DNA of 64,000 nt from Oceanihabitans sp. IOP_32. Lineage in GTDB: Bacteria > Bacteroidota > Bacteroidia > Flavobacteriales > Flavobacteriaceae. The stretch's first letter is position 1, and each line of letters begins with the position of its first letter. The notes beneath the pieces are model-generated. The model did no database searches and was not told the origin of the DNA. It saw nothing but the letters and a program-made list of their open reading frames with translations. The stretch spans positions 2,053,001-2,117,000 of the forward strand of contig NZ_CP040813.1 in the NCBI RefSeq assembly GCF_009498295.1, in the 5' to 3' direction. Both the position numbers and the translations under genes were made by a program. This document shows, one piece after another, positions 33,806 to 41,962 of this stretch.

Positions 33806-34585
33806 TTATGAATCCAGTTTTTTGATTTTATCAGTTAGTTCTTCAGGTTGTAAAACTGGTATTGCTTCACGCTCTACACGCAATCCTAATCCTTTGGTCT
33901 GATTTATATGGTTCGTAGTAAATTGATTAATGTGGACGTAAATAATTCCAATATCATCACTCATTCGGGTTTGCCAGTCAAAACCATACAATTCTTTTAG
34001 CCATTTTGAAGTAGTAGTTCTGAATATAACATTGGGGTTTTTGTAATGCCGACCATCATCCAATAGTATGATTAGCAGATAAACCCTGTTGAATCCAATT
34101 TTGGTATATCCATTTGCCTGAATAGTTCCCTTTTTTTGAACGCTTGTAATCTTGTTTATCTTTGGTGGTTGATTTTCAAGCGATTCGGTTTTTACTATTT
34201 TACATTCTATTCCAACCGCATTTTGTTCCTTTCCTTGCTCATACAGAAGAATGTCAATATCCCCAGGCATTTTGTTTGGGATTGTGATAGGTTCTTTAAC
34301 GCCACAATGGTATTTCACCGAATTTGATGATGGAAATACATTGCTAAATAACATCCTTTTGAAATCTCGATTTCCCATAAGCCAATTAACAGCTTGGTCT
34401 TCACTATCAAAAGTTCTGGTAACACTTACATCTGGCTTGGGATTGTTTACGAAAAATGAAATGGTCGAAGAACCATCAAGAGGTTGTCTGTCCGAAAACA
34501 CATATTCTGTTACCTCATATTCCAGTGGTGGTTCTTTTCGGAAAAATTGAACTATTCTATTTTTAATGTCTGCCCATATTCCCAT
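33806..34585 (-). CDS. predicted PD-(D/E)XK-type nuclease
   Basis: Protein of 259 residues, second gene of a two-gene minus-strand cassette. The nuclease core is visible as Asp109 and Asp111 in PGDIDILLYEQGKE, then Glu127-x-Lys129 in VGIECKIVK, then a following helix with Gln156 (IQANGYTKIGFNRVYLLIIL), matching the D...ExK order of restriction-type PD-(D/E)XK folds. The N-terminal about 95 residues and the C-terminal part (KWLKELYGFDWQTRMSDDIG) are unrecognised. The start is 3 bp after the partner's stop. It lies beside the integrase, where mobile elements often carry defence cargo. The nuclease motif is well supported; the biological role is unknown. Confidence 0.65.
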   Translation of the reverse strand: MGIWADIKNRIVQFFRKEPPLEYEVTEYVFSDRQPLDGSSTISFFVNNPKPDVSVTRTFDSEDQAVNWLMGNRDFKRMLFSNVFPSSNSVKYHCGVKEPITIPNKMPGDIDILLYEQGKEQNAVGIECKIVKTESLENQPPKINKITSVQKKGTIQANGYTKIGFNRVYLLIILLDDGRHYKNPNVIFRTTTSKWLKELYGFDWQTRMSDDIGIIYVHINQFTTNHINQTKGLGLRVEREAIPVLQPEELTDKIKKLDS

Positions 34586-34588
34586 ACG

Positions 34589-35533
34589 TTAAAATGGAAA
34601 TATTTGGTCAGTAAATTGTTTAAATATGTCGCTGGCCAAAGTTTTGTCAAAGGCTTTGGCTGCGACCAAATCGCCAAGTTTTGATTTTAATAACTGACCA
34701 AACGATTTTTTGCTTAGATGCGGAATGTCATTGCGCAACTCATCAAACTCATCGAAGATGATTTGTTGACCATATCCTGATTTTTTAATCTCGGATAATA
34801 TCTCTTTCAAAAGTTCTTTTAATTCTTCATCAGAATCACTAATTTTTGAGTAGTCGGGTACCTGTGCTTTTCTGGCTTGTTCAATGGCATACTTTCCCTC
34901 AAGTTTTAGTTTGGCATTTACCTCACGACCATTCATAGTCTCAATAAGGCCTCGTTCTTCAAGCATTCTACCATAGTCCCAATCTTCGCTACGCCCACCT
35001 AACTTTAGGCCGTTACCTTCAAGAATCCACTTAATAGAATAGTATTTCCCATCATTATACAGTTCATATAGTTTAGAAAGTATAAGATCAAGAATGCCTT
35101 CGGTATCAAGGTTTTTACGCTCTTCTAAATCAATGTCATCAGCTCGCACAATAGCATCTGAAATGAATAATATTTTTAAATAGTAATCAAGCCCATTAAT
35201 TTCATCTTTAATGGTTTGAATAGTGTTTTTGACTCTTTGGTCGATACCTAATTTCATTCCGAAATTATATCCTTGTTGAGCCTTAAACTCGTATGCAAAA
35301 TTGGTGTGTTCAGGGTCAAAAGAAGCCTTTACATAACTGATTACATCGCTTTCCCACGATTGTTTTTCCTCTTTCAATTCATTTAATAAATCCTCAGTTC
35401 TTGCTGCTTTATATTTTTTAATAAGCGCATTTCCTTCGGACTGAAAATTTTCAAGACTACTTTTAAATTCAGTCCATTTAACCTTTAACACCATAAACAT
35501 AAAATTATGTTGGTAAAGGTAAGGGAATGGCAA
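34589..35533 (-). CDS. helical partner protein of the nuclease cassette, unknown
   Basis: Up to 314 residues. A coiled-coil-like N-terminus (FKSSLENFQSEGNALIKKYK), a central region ending with a winged-helix-like segment (RMLEERGLIETMNGREVNAK, about residues 190-215), then an acidic linker and a C-terminal helical domain (about 245-314). No catalytic motif was seen. Transcription runs from here into the nuclease gene (3-bp gap), so the two are probably one functional unit. A TACCTTTA box close to the first ATG suggests the real start may be ATG at 35500 or 35494, giving MFMVLKVKW or MVLKVKW. Possible DNA- or partner-binding role, by inference. Confidence 0.55.
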   Translation of the reverse strand: MPFPYLYQHNFMFMVLKVKWTEFKSSLENFQSEGNALIKKYKAARTEDLLNELKEEKQSWESDVISYVKASFDPEHTNFAYEFKAQQGYNFGMKLGIDQRVKNTIQTIKDEINGLDYYLKILFISDAIVRADDIDLEERKNLDTEGILDLILSKLYELYNDGKYYSIKWILEGNGLKLGGRSEDWDYGRMLEERGLIETMNGREVNAKLKLEGKYAIEQARKAQVPDYSKISDSDEELKELLKEILSEIKKSGYGQQIIFDEFDELRNDIPHLSKKSFGQLLKSKLGDLVAAKAFDKTLASDIFKQFTDQIFPF

Positions 35534-35585
35534 TTGAATATGTTGAAATATGACTTTAAAATATTTGCAGATGGCTGATAATAGT

Positions 35586-36800
35586 TCAAAAATTTACCAC
35601 ACTATCCAAAGCATCATCTGCTTCTTTGTGAATAAAATTAGCTTGATAGTTCAATGTGGTTTTTAAATCGCTATGACGATACAATTTTTGCAGCATAAAG
35701 GGATGGATGGTATCACCAGCAATATTGCCAAAGGTATGCCTCGCAATATGCATTGTAATTTTCTTATCAATTTTCGCCTTTTTAGCTATAGATTTTAAGT
35801 TGTCATTAAATTTCTTGGTAGCTGTCTTTCTCTTGTTATAGACATCTTTTGCATCATCGAGATTCGCTTTTTTCAATTCGGGAAAAACAAAATCGGTTGC
35901 ACATCTTTTGTCTTCTTTGTAATAATCTAAAATTTTGAAAACCTTATCTGGAATTTTTAATGATAGTAATTTTGAGTTTTTGTTCATTCTATAATGCAAC
36001 CTTTTGTCGTATATGTCAGACCACTTTGTCCACAATACATCGGTAACTCGCATTCCGGCAAAATTAAAACTAAAGAGCCAGACATTTCGAGTGTGTATTT
36101 CACTCAAAGTTAAATTCTCAAGAGCTTCTATGGCTCTTACTTCAATAATATTCAACCCGACTTTGCTTGTTTCTGGAAACTTAATTTTAATCTTGTCACC
36201 ACCAAAAGGATATAATTCCCTACTAACTATTTTGAGCTTAATAGCTCTGTTGAACAACAACCTAATGAGGACTAAGATGTTCATTACTGATGTTTCTGAA
36301 AGTTCGTGTTTGGCTTTCAAATATATCATCAGCTTTTTTAGGAAGCGTTCGTTAATTTCCTGAAAAGCCAACTGTTTTGATTTATTAAACTTTATGATAT
36401 AGCTAACCAAAGCACTATCCGTAGATAAGCGGTTTAATTTTTCGGCGATTTCCAATTCGTCCAGATGCTCTTGTGCTAGTTCAAAAAAGGTAGAAGTATT
36501 ACCCAATGCGTATAGCTCTTTTTTGATTTGGTTTGCAGAAGCATCTTTGTGTTCTGATTGCAAATCAATAAGTGCTTTATTGGCATCAGAAAGTTCTTGT
36601 GACAACAACTTGTTTAAACTGTCCGCGTTTGGATTTGATTTTTTTACTCGAATGTTTTTTTCGTCCCAATCCTCTAAGTCGATATAATGACCGACATATT
36701 GATATGTTGAGCGACGATTTTTTGTGATACGAATAGCTAGTGGATATAGACCTTTACTGTTCGGTTTTTTGCGTAGTACTATTTTTGCATTTGATGACAT
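35586..36800 (-). CDS. int: tyrosine recombinase (integrase) of the element
   Basis: Integrase of 404 residues for site-specific insertion at tRNA-Leu. An N-terminal arm-binding-type domain (residues about 1-90, with KGLYPLAIRITKNRRSTYQY), a SAM-like core-binding domain (about 100-200) and the catalytic domain follow. Active residues seen: Arg in FAGMRVTDVLWTKWSDI, Lys in KNSKLLSLKIPDKV, HIARHTFG (HxxR), RHSDLKTTLNYQ (His and nucleophilic Tyr). It reads away from the att site. It is a Bacteroidota conjugative/integrative-element type. Its upstream region holds two 22-bp repeats likely to be arm sites. Confidence 0.93.
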   Translation of the reverse strand: MSSNAKIVLRKKPNSKGLYPLAIRITKNRRSTYQYVGHYIDLEDWDEKNIRVKKSNPNADSLNKLLSQELSDANKALIDLQSEHKDASANQIKKELYALGNTSTFFELAQEHLDELEIAEKLNRLSTDSALVSYIIKFNKSKQLAFQEINERFLKKLMIYLKAKHELSETSVMNILVLIRLLFNRAIKLKIVSRELYPFGGDKIKIKFPETSKVGLNIIEVRAIEALENLTLSEIHTRNVWLFSFNFAGMRVTDVLWTKWSDIYDKRLHYRMNKNSKLLSLKIPDKVFKILDYYKEDKRCATDFVFPELKKANLDDAKDVYNKRKTATKKFNDNLKSIAKKAKIDKKITMHIARHTFGNIAGDTIHPFMLQKLYRHSDLKTTLNYQANFIHKEADDALDSVVNF

Positions 36801-36831
36801 AATTGACCTGTTTTGAGTACGAAAGTCAAAT

Positions 36832-36938
36832 CAGGTACAACATAGGTACAACATTCCATTTTGAATGTATTCCTTTACCTAGGAACACCATAAAGATACG
36901 AAATTATTGTTCTTTTCAGGTACAACATAGGTACAACA
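36832..36938. repeat. paired direct repeats, probable integrase arm sites
   Basis: A 22-bp sequence occurs at 36832-36853 and identically at 36917-36938, 85 bp apart. Each contains the unit AGGTACAACA twice, giving four near-identical boxes between the integrase start and the att site. Location and repeat structure fit binding sites for the integrase N-terminal arm domain, or for an excisionase. They were read directly from the sequence. The function is inferred. Confidence 0.65.
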
Positions 36939-37035
36939 AATGTTGAAATCAATTGATATTAGATGATATTAAAGAAAATGCAGAAACATATAATCAATTG
37001 AAAATGAATGACTTTGATGTAATTTGGTGCAATAT

Positions 37036-37093
37036 ACGCTAGACTTAGGATCTAGTGCCGCGAGGTGTGGGAGTTCGAGTCTCCCCGCCCGCA
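37036..37093 (+). other. att site: 3' half of a tRNA-Leu(TAG) gene
   Basis: The 58 bp contain the anticodon stem-loop (CTAGA/TCTAG around CTTAGGA, anticodon TAG), the variable arm, the T arm (GGGAG-TTCGAGT-CTCCC) and the 3' acceptor strand CGCCCGC plus discriminator A at 37093. The 5' acceptor strand and D arm are missing: upstream bases do not pair with CGCCCGC. This is the duplicated tRNA end left by insertion, and marks the right boundary of the element. The intact gene should be at the left end, outside the window. It is not a functional tRNA. Confidence 0.85.
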
Positions 37094-37096
37094 CAA

Positions 37097-37125
37097 AAAG
37101 TCAAAGAGTTTTCTTTGGCTTTTTT
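37097..37125 (+). terminator. intrinsic terminator of the original tRNA-Leu gene
   Basis: GTCAAAGA (37100-37107) pairs with TCTTTGGC (37112-37119, one G-U pair), followed by six T. Its position 7 bp after the tRNA 3' end shows it served the intact tRNA before the element moved in. Confidence 0.8.
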
Positions 37126-37601
37126 AGTTTAATAAAGTGTCGTGGCTTTCACCTTGTTTAAGCATTATAATCTATAAAGGTTAATATTTAATCATCGGTT
37201 TTTCGTACTGGACTAAACAAACAACTTACTCGTTAAACGAAATTGTACAATTCCTTTCCACAAACTCTCGTGCGAAATTAACCATGTCATGTTACCTATA
37301 GTTCGTTTACTCACATTTTTCTATTTTATAAATAGGTGTTCATGATGTGCTTCGCAGTTCTTTTTCGCCCATATTTCGGAATAAAGAAAAACCATAACTT
37401 TGGCTATGCTTTGATTTTAGCTCACGCCCATATTACAGTAAAATAACGAGTTCGTGAATCTGCCATTTCTATCTCATTTGAACAAAAAAAAGAATTCAAA
37501 TTAACAAGACAACATGTCAAAATTAAATTGGTATAATACTTTTATTTATTACGTTGAGTGGTATGGAAGCTAAAGAATTTAATACGGCTTATAAGGCTTA
37601 A
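37126..37601. other. intergenic region right of the element
   Basis: No gene is seen in these about 475 bp. The stretch from 37266 is the first copy of the dispersed repeat. The rest (37126-37265) is AT-rich and unremarkable. The convergent end of the porin gene lies at 37602. Confidence 0.6.
37266..37532 (+). repeat. dispersed repeat, copy A (267 bp)
   Basis: Matches 55245-55450 along most of its length, strongest at TTTCTATTTTATAAATAGGT and the following TCATGATGTGCTTCGCAGTT. Copy A has about 58 extra bases bracketed by the direct repeat CGCCCATATT (37367-37376 and 37425-37434). No open frame is conserved. It is a chromosomal repeat of unknown kind, lying outside the element. Confidence 0.7.
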
Positions 37602-39581
37602 CTACATAAAGAAATTCCAAACGATACCAAAACGTACAGTAAAATCGCGGTATGGATTGTTTGGCGCCGAGAAATAATTGTATCCTGTGAAAGAAGAATT
37701 AAAATGTTCTGCTTTTAAATAGATTCTTGTTTGGCGTACTTTGGCGTTTATAAAGAAATCTAATCTCGGGAAATTACCATATTTTTTATCGGTTTGAACA
37801 TAAAATTCTGCCAATAACGGGTCGTAGGCATTCATATTATATTCTGTAAAATAATTAAAGGTTATACCAGTTTGTAAGAACATGGCTTTCTTAAACACAT
37901 GGTTGGAATAATATAAGGTGTTACGGGTTGTAAATTGAGGTACGTTTAATACTTGGTTATCGTCTTGTGTGTTTTGGTAGAGTATGGTGTTATGTAATGC
38001 GAATTTACCAAACTTTATTTCTTTGTCTAATTTAACCCGTAAATAGCTTATAGATGTATTATTTTGGAAGGCTTTTAATGGTATGAAATCACCATCAGCA
38101 ATACCAGTACTGTCTCTTTTAAAATAGGTGTAATCGTTTATTGTGGTATAATCGACAGAGAGGTTAGCTATTTTATCGGATTTGAGTTGGAATGCTAGTT
38201 GCTGTGTTTCGGTATTATTGAAATTATTTTTCCAATTGTAATTTAAATGATTGCTTTGGTACAATAATACATTGTAATTGGGGGCTTTAGAACTGTGATT
38301 TATCGAGGCTGTTGCCGATATATCGTTATTAAGATTAAAAGTTGCATGGGCTTTTAAGAAATTACCCTCGAAATCTCCAGAAATATTTAAACCCAACTCA
38401 CCTTCTAATTCGAAGTTTCTAAATTGTTTGCGGTATTTTCCTCCTGCGGCAATAATATCGCCTTTTAATCTATTGGTAATGGTATTGCCGCCCAACACAA
38501 CAATCTTGTCATATCCGTAATTGTAATTGTTATGACTAATATTAAATTGAAGATTACCAATTAAGGTATTGCCGTAATTTAAATGAAATTGATTGTAAAG
38601 GTTTTCAAGTGTTACCCGATCTCTAAATGCTGAGTTAGAAAAGGCCGCCCCAAAATACGACGTGCTTACTGAAGATTGATCGTATTGATAAAATTTATCG
38701 CTTAAAGAAGCCATGTGGCCTAGGCTTAATTTATGGTTCGATAAAGAGTCTGTTTTTTTCAATAGGTGGTATTGGTGTTCTAAATGAAACCGTTTTCCTT
38801 TTAAAACACTCTCGGCATTTTCAAAATTCACTTCTAAAACCGAGCGGTCTAAAAATTCTTCAATTCCATTCTCAAAAAATGGGACGTTGGAGTCTTGTAA
38901 TCCGCCATTTTCTTGGTTTAGCAAATCCTGTGTTACAATATGGGCTCTTGCAATGTATCGATTATTCTTAGTTTGGTAGTTTGTTGTAAATCTAAAATTA
39001 CCAGTACTTGTTAGTAGGTGTTGATATTTGCCCAGAGAACGCAGGCCTTTGTAAGCTATCGAAAAATTTAATTGTGGCGAAGTGTTAACTGTAAAAAACG
39101 AATCTGCTAATTGGCCTTGCTCGAAAGCCGTTTTGTACATAAGTTCTGTTAATGGTGTTGGTACACGGTAGTAGTAAATATCTTCTACTTCCATGTAATT
39201 AAAATGTCTAGCTCTGGCGCCAAAGCTTGGCATTAGTTTCGTGTTTTCGAAATTATAAGATAGGCTATTATAGGTTTGGCCTAAATTAGAGAAGGGCATT
39301 AAACCAAAATTGTCTTTTCGCAGGTAATTAAACTTGTATTCTTTTTGTATGGTAAGCGTGGTGTCTACATAAGTGGTATCGTTTTTATGCGAGATGATGA
39401 GATAGTCTTTTATTTTGGCTTTTGTTTTTTTTGATGATGTAGACTCCCCTAACTCCCTGTCTAAAGAGTCCTGTTTGCCACTAGTATCTAAATCAGTTTT
39501 TAACTGGCGCTGAGGAAGCGTTTGTCCAATTAATTTTGTAGATAAGGTTATAAAAAGGAAAATAAAAACTAATCTCTGCAT
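37602..39581 (-). CDS. putative outer-membrane porin
   Basis: About 659 residues from ATG 39581; the TTG seven codons upstream is less likely because it lies on the promoter box. The signal peptide MQRLVFIFLFITLSTKLIG, then Q, is followed by a polar region rich in Lys, Ser and Asp (about residues 25-70). The rest alternates aromatic beta-strands with polar turns and ends in a Phe-Met (IVWNFFM), a beta-barrel outer-membrane protein pattern. It matches the large 'putative porin' family found in Flavobacteriaceae. Its substrate is unknown. It is transcribed alone, with its own promoter and terminator-bounded. Confidence 0.75.
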   Translation of the reverse strand: MQRLVFIFLFITLSTKLIGQTLPQRQLKTDLDTSGKQDSLDRELGESTSSKKTKAKIKDYLIISHKNDTTYVDTTLTIQKEYKFNYLRKDNFGLMPFSNLGQTYNSLSYNFENTKLMPSFGARARHFNYMEVEDIYYYRVPTPLTELMYKTAFEQGQLADSFFTVNTSPQLNFSIAYKGLRSLGKYQHLLTSTGNFRFTTNYQTKNNRYIARAHIVTQDLLNQENGGLQDSNVPFFENGIEEFLDRSVLEVNFENAESVLKGKRFHLEHQYHLLKKTDSLSNHKLSLGHMASLSDKFYQYDQSSVSTSYFGAAFSNSAFRDRVTLENLYNQFHLNYGNTLIGNLQFNISHNNYNYGYDKIVVLGGNTITNRLKGDIIAAGGKYRKQFRNFELEGELGLNISGDFEGNFLKAHATFNLNNDISATASINHSSKAPNYNVLLYQSNHLNYNWKNNFNNTETQQLAFQLKSDKIANLSVDYTTINDYTYFKRDSTGIADGDFIPLKAFQNNTSISYLRVKLDKEIKFGKFALHNTILYQNTQDDNQVLNVPQFTTRNTLYYSNHVFKKAMFLQTGITFNYFTEYNMNAYDPLLAEFYVQTDKKYGNFPRLDFFINAKVRQTRIYLKAEHFNSSFTGYNYFSAPNNPYRDFTVRFGIVWNFFM

Positions 39582-39599
39582 AATGATTTTTAAACGTTG

Positions 39600-39607
39600 C
39601 AAATGTA
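39600..39607 (-). promoter_or_regulatory. promoter -7 box for the porin gene
   Basis: On the minus strand TACATTTG matches TAnnTTTG exactly, about 19 bp before ATG 39581. No clear -33 TTTG was found at the usual spacing. Confidence 0.45.
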
Positions 39608-39657
39608 AAACAATATATCATAACGATATAATTTGATAAAATATTTGAAGTAAGAAT

Positions 39658-39696
39658 AAAAAGCTCAAGTAAAATTAAATTTTACTTGAGCTTTTT
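39658..39696. terminator. bidirectional intrinsic terminator
   Basis: AAAAAGCTCAAGTAAAATT and its complement form a near-perfect hairpin with T-runs on both strands. It ends the minus-strand SusC/D operon (last stop 39727) and insulates the porin promoter. Confidence 0.85.
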
Positions 39697-39726
39697 AACT
39701 ATTTCATAAGTTAGGAGATTAAAAGG

Positions 39727-41079
39727 TTAAAATGTCCAGTAATCGATTTTATAAGATGGGTTATCGGCATTTATTAAACTAAACGTTCTATTTGAGAAAT
39801 TCTGATAAGTCCCAGAGTTTACTGTATAGTACCCAGTAGATGAAAGGATAAATACATCTAGCAAGGGTTGCAAAAGATCTGTAAAAAAGCCTGGTGCGTT
39901 AGTAGCTCCGGTGAGGCTAAATATTACAATCCCGGTGTTTTCATCGTAAGTGAAATCAAGATCGTAGAAAACGTTTCCGTAGTTCGTTCTAATATCGATA
40001 TAGGGAATACCACCAGTATTTAATTCCCAAAGAATTATGTTTGTAATTTCAAGACCAGGCAAAGTTGGGTTTGCGGCGAGATTGGTGGTGTAATTTTCAT
40101 AAAAGTTGTTAAATGGCGCACTGTGTTTAAACATTTCTGCGAGATTAAATACGGCAACTTCATGGGCCGTTCCAAAATCGTAAGAGTCTAAAGGGACGAC
40201 GGGTACATTGCCATAACCTATTTTAACCTTTATATTATTGACTTCTGCGATATAATCTGATCCTGAAGTTTGGTCTAGTACGAAATCTTCTATTTTAGTT
40301 TCACCTAGATCCAGAGCAGGGCTAATTGTAAAACCTTCCTCAGTAAAGGCTAGTCCAAAATTAAGATCAGAAATAGAGCCATCATCATTTATGGTGAATG
40401 GGTTTGCAAAAAGTCTAAAACCATCGTAATTAAGAGAGTATTCTTTTATATTTCCCGTACCGTCATCAATTCTCATAAACGGAAAAGATGTAACCGCACT
40501 TGAATTTACAAAGCTATCTCGGTTTTGTAAAGACGCTTCTACACTGGCAATACTCTCGGTTTCAAAGTTAGAAAAGTTGGTTGGAGTAAGTATTAAGGTT
40601 GCGGTATCTCTGTTTCTAGCATCTTTAAAAATTAACTTTCCATCTTCATTTGCGAAAAGCTGAAATACTGATGTGCCTTTAAAACCCGTACCTATTAGGC
40701 CAGGTAAGTCTGGGTTGCTTACTTTTTGTATGTGATTTCTTGTGGTGAAAACCAATTCTGTCGTGGTGCCGAGTCTAACCTCATACGACGAGGATTCAAT
40801 GGCTGTATTGGCATCAAAATCTGAAGTCATTGCTACGGTACCATCGGCAGCGAAATTCATAAAAAATGTAAAGCCGCCAAACTCATCGTTTTTGGTAAAG
40901 TAAACTGCTTTAAAGCCGTTTTGCTGAGCTAAAAGAGCGTTTAGTAATTCGCTATTTCCTTGTGCAATTCGGTCTGCTGGTGAGTCTGCAAAAACTTCGT
41001 CTACATTGTCATCATTACACGAAGCGAGCGACAGGAATAAGAAACAGATAAACCAATAATTGTTATATATTTTTTTCAT
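39727..41079 (-). CDS. DUF4302 lipoprotein
   Basis: Lipoprotein of 450 residues with the lipobox LASCNDD. The N-terminal part resembles DUF4302 (DRIAQGNSELLNALLAQQNG, then AVYFTKNDEFGGFTFFMNF). The remainder is beta-rich without recognised catalytic residues. It is the last gene of a four-gene operon SusC, SusD, metallohydrolase lipoprotein, DUF4302, with 6 bp to the gene before it. In Bacteroidota this set is a recurrent nutrient-uptake arrangement and DUF4302 probably is a surface ligand-binding partner; that role is inference. Confidence 0.8.
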   Translation of the reverse strand: MKKIYNNYWFICFLFLSLASCNDDNVDEVFADSPADRIAQGNSELLNALLAQQNGFKAVYFTKNDEFGGFTFFMNFAADGTVAMTSDFDANTAIESSSYEVRLGTTTELVFTTRNHIQKVSNPDLPGLIGTGFKGTSVFQLFANEDGKLIFKDARNRDTATLILTPTNFSNFETESIASVEASLQNRDSFVNSSAVTSFPFMRIDDGTGNIKEYSLNYDGFRLFANPFTINDDGSISDLNFGLAFTEEGFTISPALDLGETKIEDFVLDQTSGSDYIAEVNNIKVKIGYGNVPVVPLDSYDFGTAHEVAVFNLAEMFKHSAPFNNFYENYTTNLAANPTLPGLEITNIILWELNTGGIPYIDIRTNYGNVFYDLDFTYDENTGIVIFSLTGATNAPGFFTDLLQPLLDVFILSSTGYYTVNSGTYQNFSNRTFSLINADNPSYKIDYWTF

Positions 41080-41085
41080 AATTTT

Positions 41086-41940
41086 TTAATTTACTAGTTG
41101 TTGAGTAGCTTCATGAGTTAAGGCTTGAAGTTCGTAAAGATCTATGCCAAAATTTGTTTGGTAGTATTCTACCACAAGCGATTCTTTAAGCCTAATTATT
41201 TCTCTAGCCCTATCGCTGGTAATGCCGTCTACAATAGCATCGAATTCTTGTTTGGAGTTGGTAAGCATTTCTGAAACCATTTCAACAAAGTCTTCACCTT
41301 CTTGGCTTGAGCCATAAGCGGTGATAAAACCCAACTCTCTGGCCTCTTCATTGGATATGTTAAACCACTGTGCTGTATAATCGGCAGGGTTAATTAAGCC
41401 GTAAGAGATATCGAACGGGATATTTTGATTTAAGATATGTGCATATTCGTGATGTAATGTTTTTAAAGGCTGTTTAATACTGTTAATATTTGTAAAATCT
41501 AAAAAATCGATGTTAAACAAAGTGATTTTTGTACCAGCTTCAGCCAAACCTAAGGTAATGGTTGGGCTATTGGGGTTATAGTTAAAACTGCCGACAAGTG
41601 TGAATTGACGTGGGGCAATTTTTTTAATAAAATCTGGGCCTCCTAATTGGTTATAGGGTTCTATCCAAGCTTTCTGTATGGCTTCTGCAACAGGTCTTAC
41701 ACTCGACTCGAAAGGAGGGTGTAAAAACCTATCGACGTCGGTGTCGTTAATATCCCATTTGTACTGTATTTCGATGTTGTAAGGCTGTACAAAATTATTT
41801 CTAAGCCATATATCTAAATTATTTAAAATTGGTGGGGTTGTATCTATTTGGCTTTCTGTAATGGAATCAGAAGAGTCGCTACACGAGGTGGTAAACATCA
41901 GCGCGAAGCAAATTAATATTATGTTTATATAGTTTTTCAT
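41086..41940 (-). CDS. SusC/D-associated zinc metallohydrolase lipoprotein
   Basis: Lipoprotein of 284 residues with lipobox FTTSCSDS and the zinc motif LHHEYAHILNQ (HExxH, about residue 165), followed by the Glu-containing helix GDFVEMVSEM-like segment (near residue 217). It belongs to the family of putative zinc metallopeptidases found next to SusC/SusD pairs (the substrate import-associated type). It is surface-exposed or periplasmic and probably acts on a peptide or glycopeptide before import by the SusC/D pair. The stop is 6 bp before the DUF4302 gene. Confidence 0.85.
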   Translation of the reverse strand: MKNYINIILICFALMFTTSCSDSSDSITESQIDTTPPILNNLDIWLRNNFVQPYNIEIQYKWDINDTDVDRFLHPPFESSVRPVAEAIQKAWIEPYNQLGGPDFIKKIAPRQFTLVGSFNYNPNSPTITLGLAEAGTKITLFNIDFLDFTNINSIKQPLKTLHHEYAHILNQNIPFDISYGLINPADYTAQWFNISNEEARELGFITAYGSSQEGEDFVEMVSEMLTNSKQEFDAIVDGITSDRAREIIRLKESLVVEYYQTNFGIDLYELQALTHEATQQLVN

Positions 41941-41962
41941 GTTTCTTAGGTTTTTGGTTTAA

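Noticed and set aside
37020-37093. Functional tRNA-Leu gene
   Set aside because: Anticodon and T arms are perfect but the 5' acceptor strand and D arm do not pair. Bases before 37036 match only loosely, so it is a fragment left by integration.
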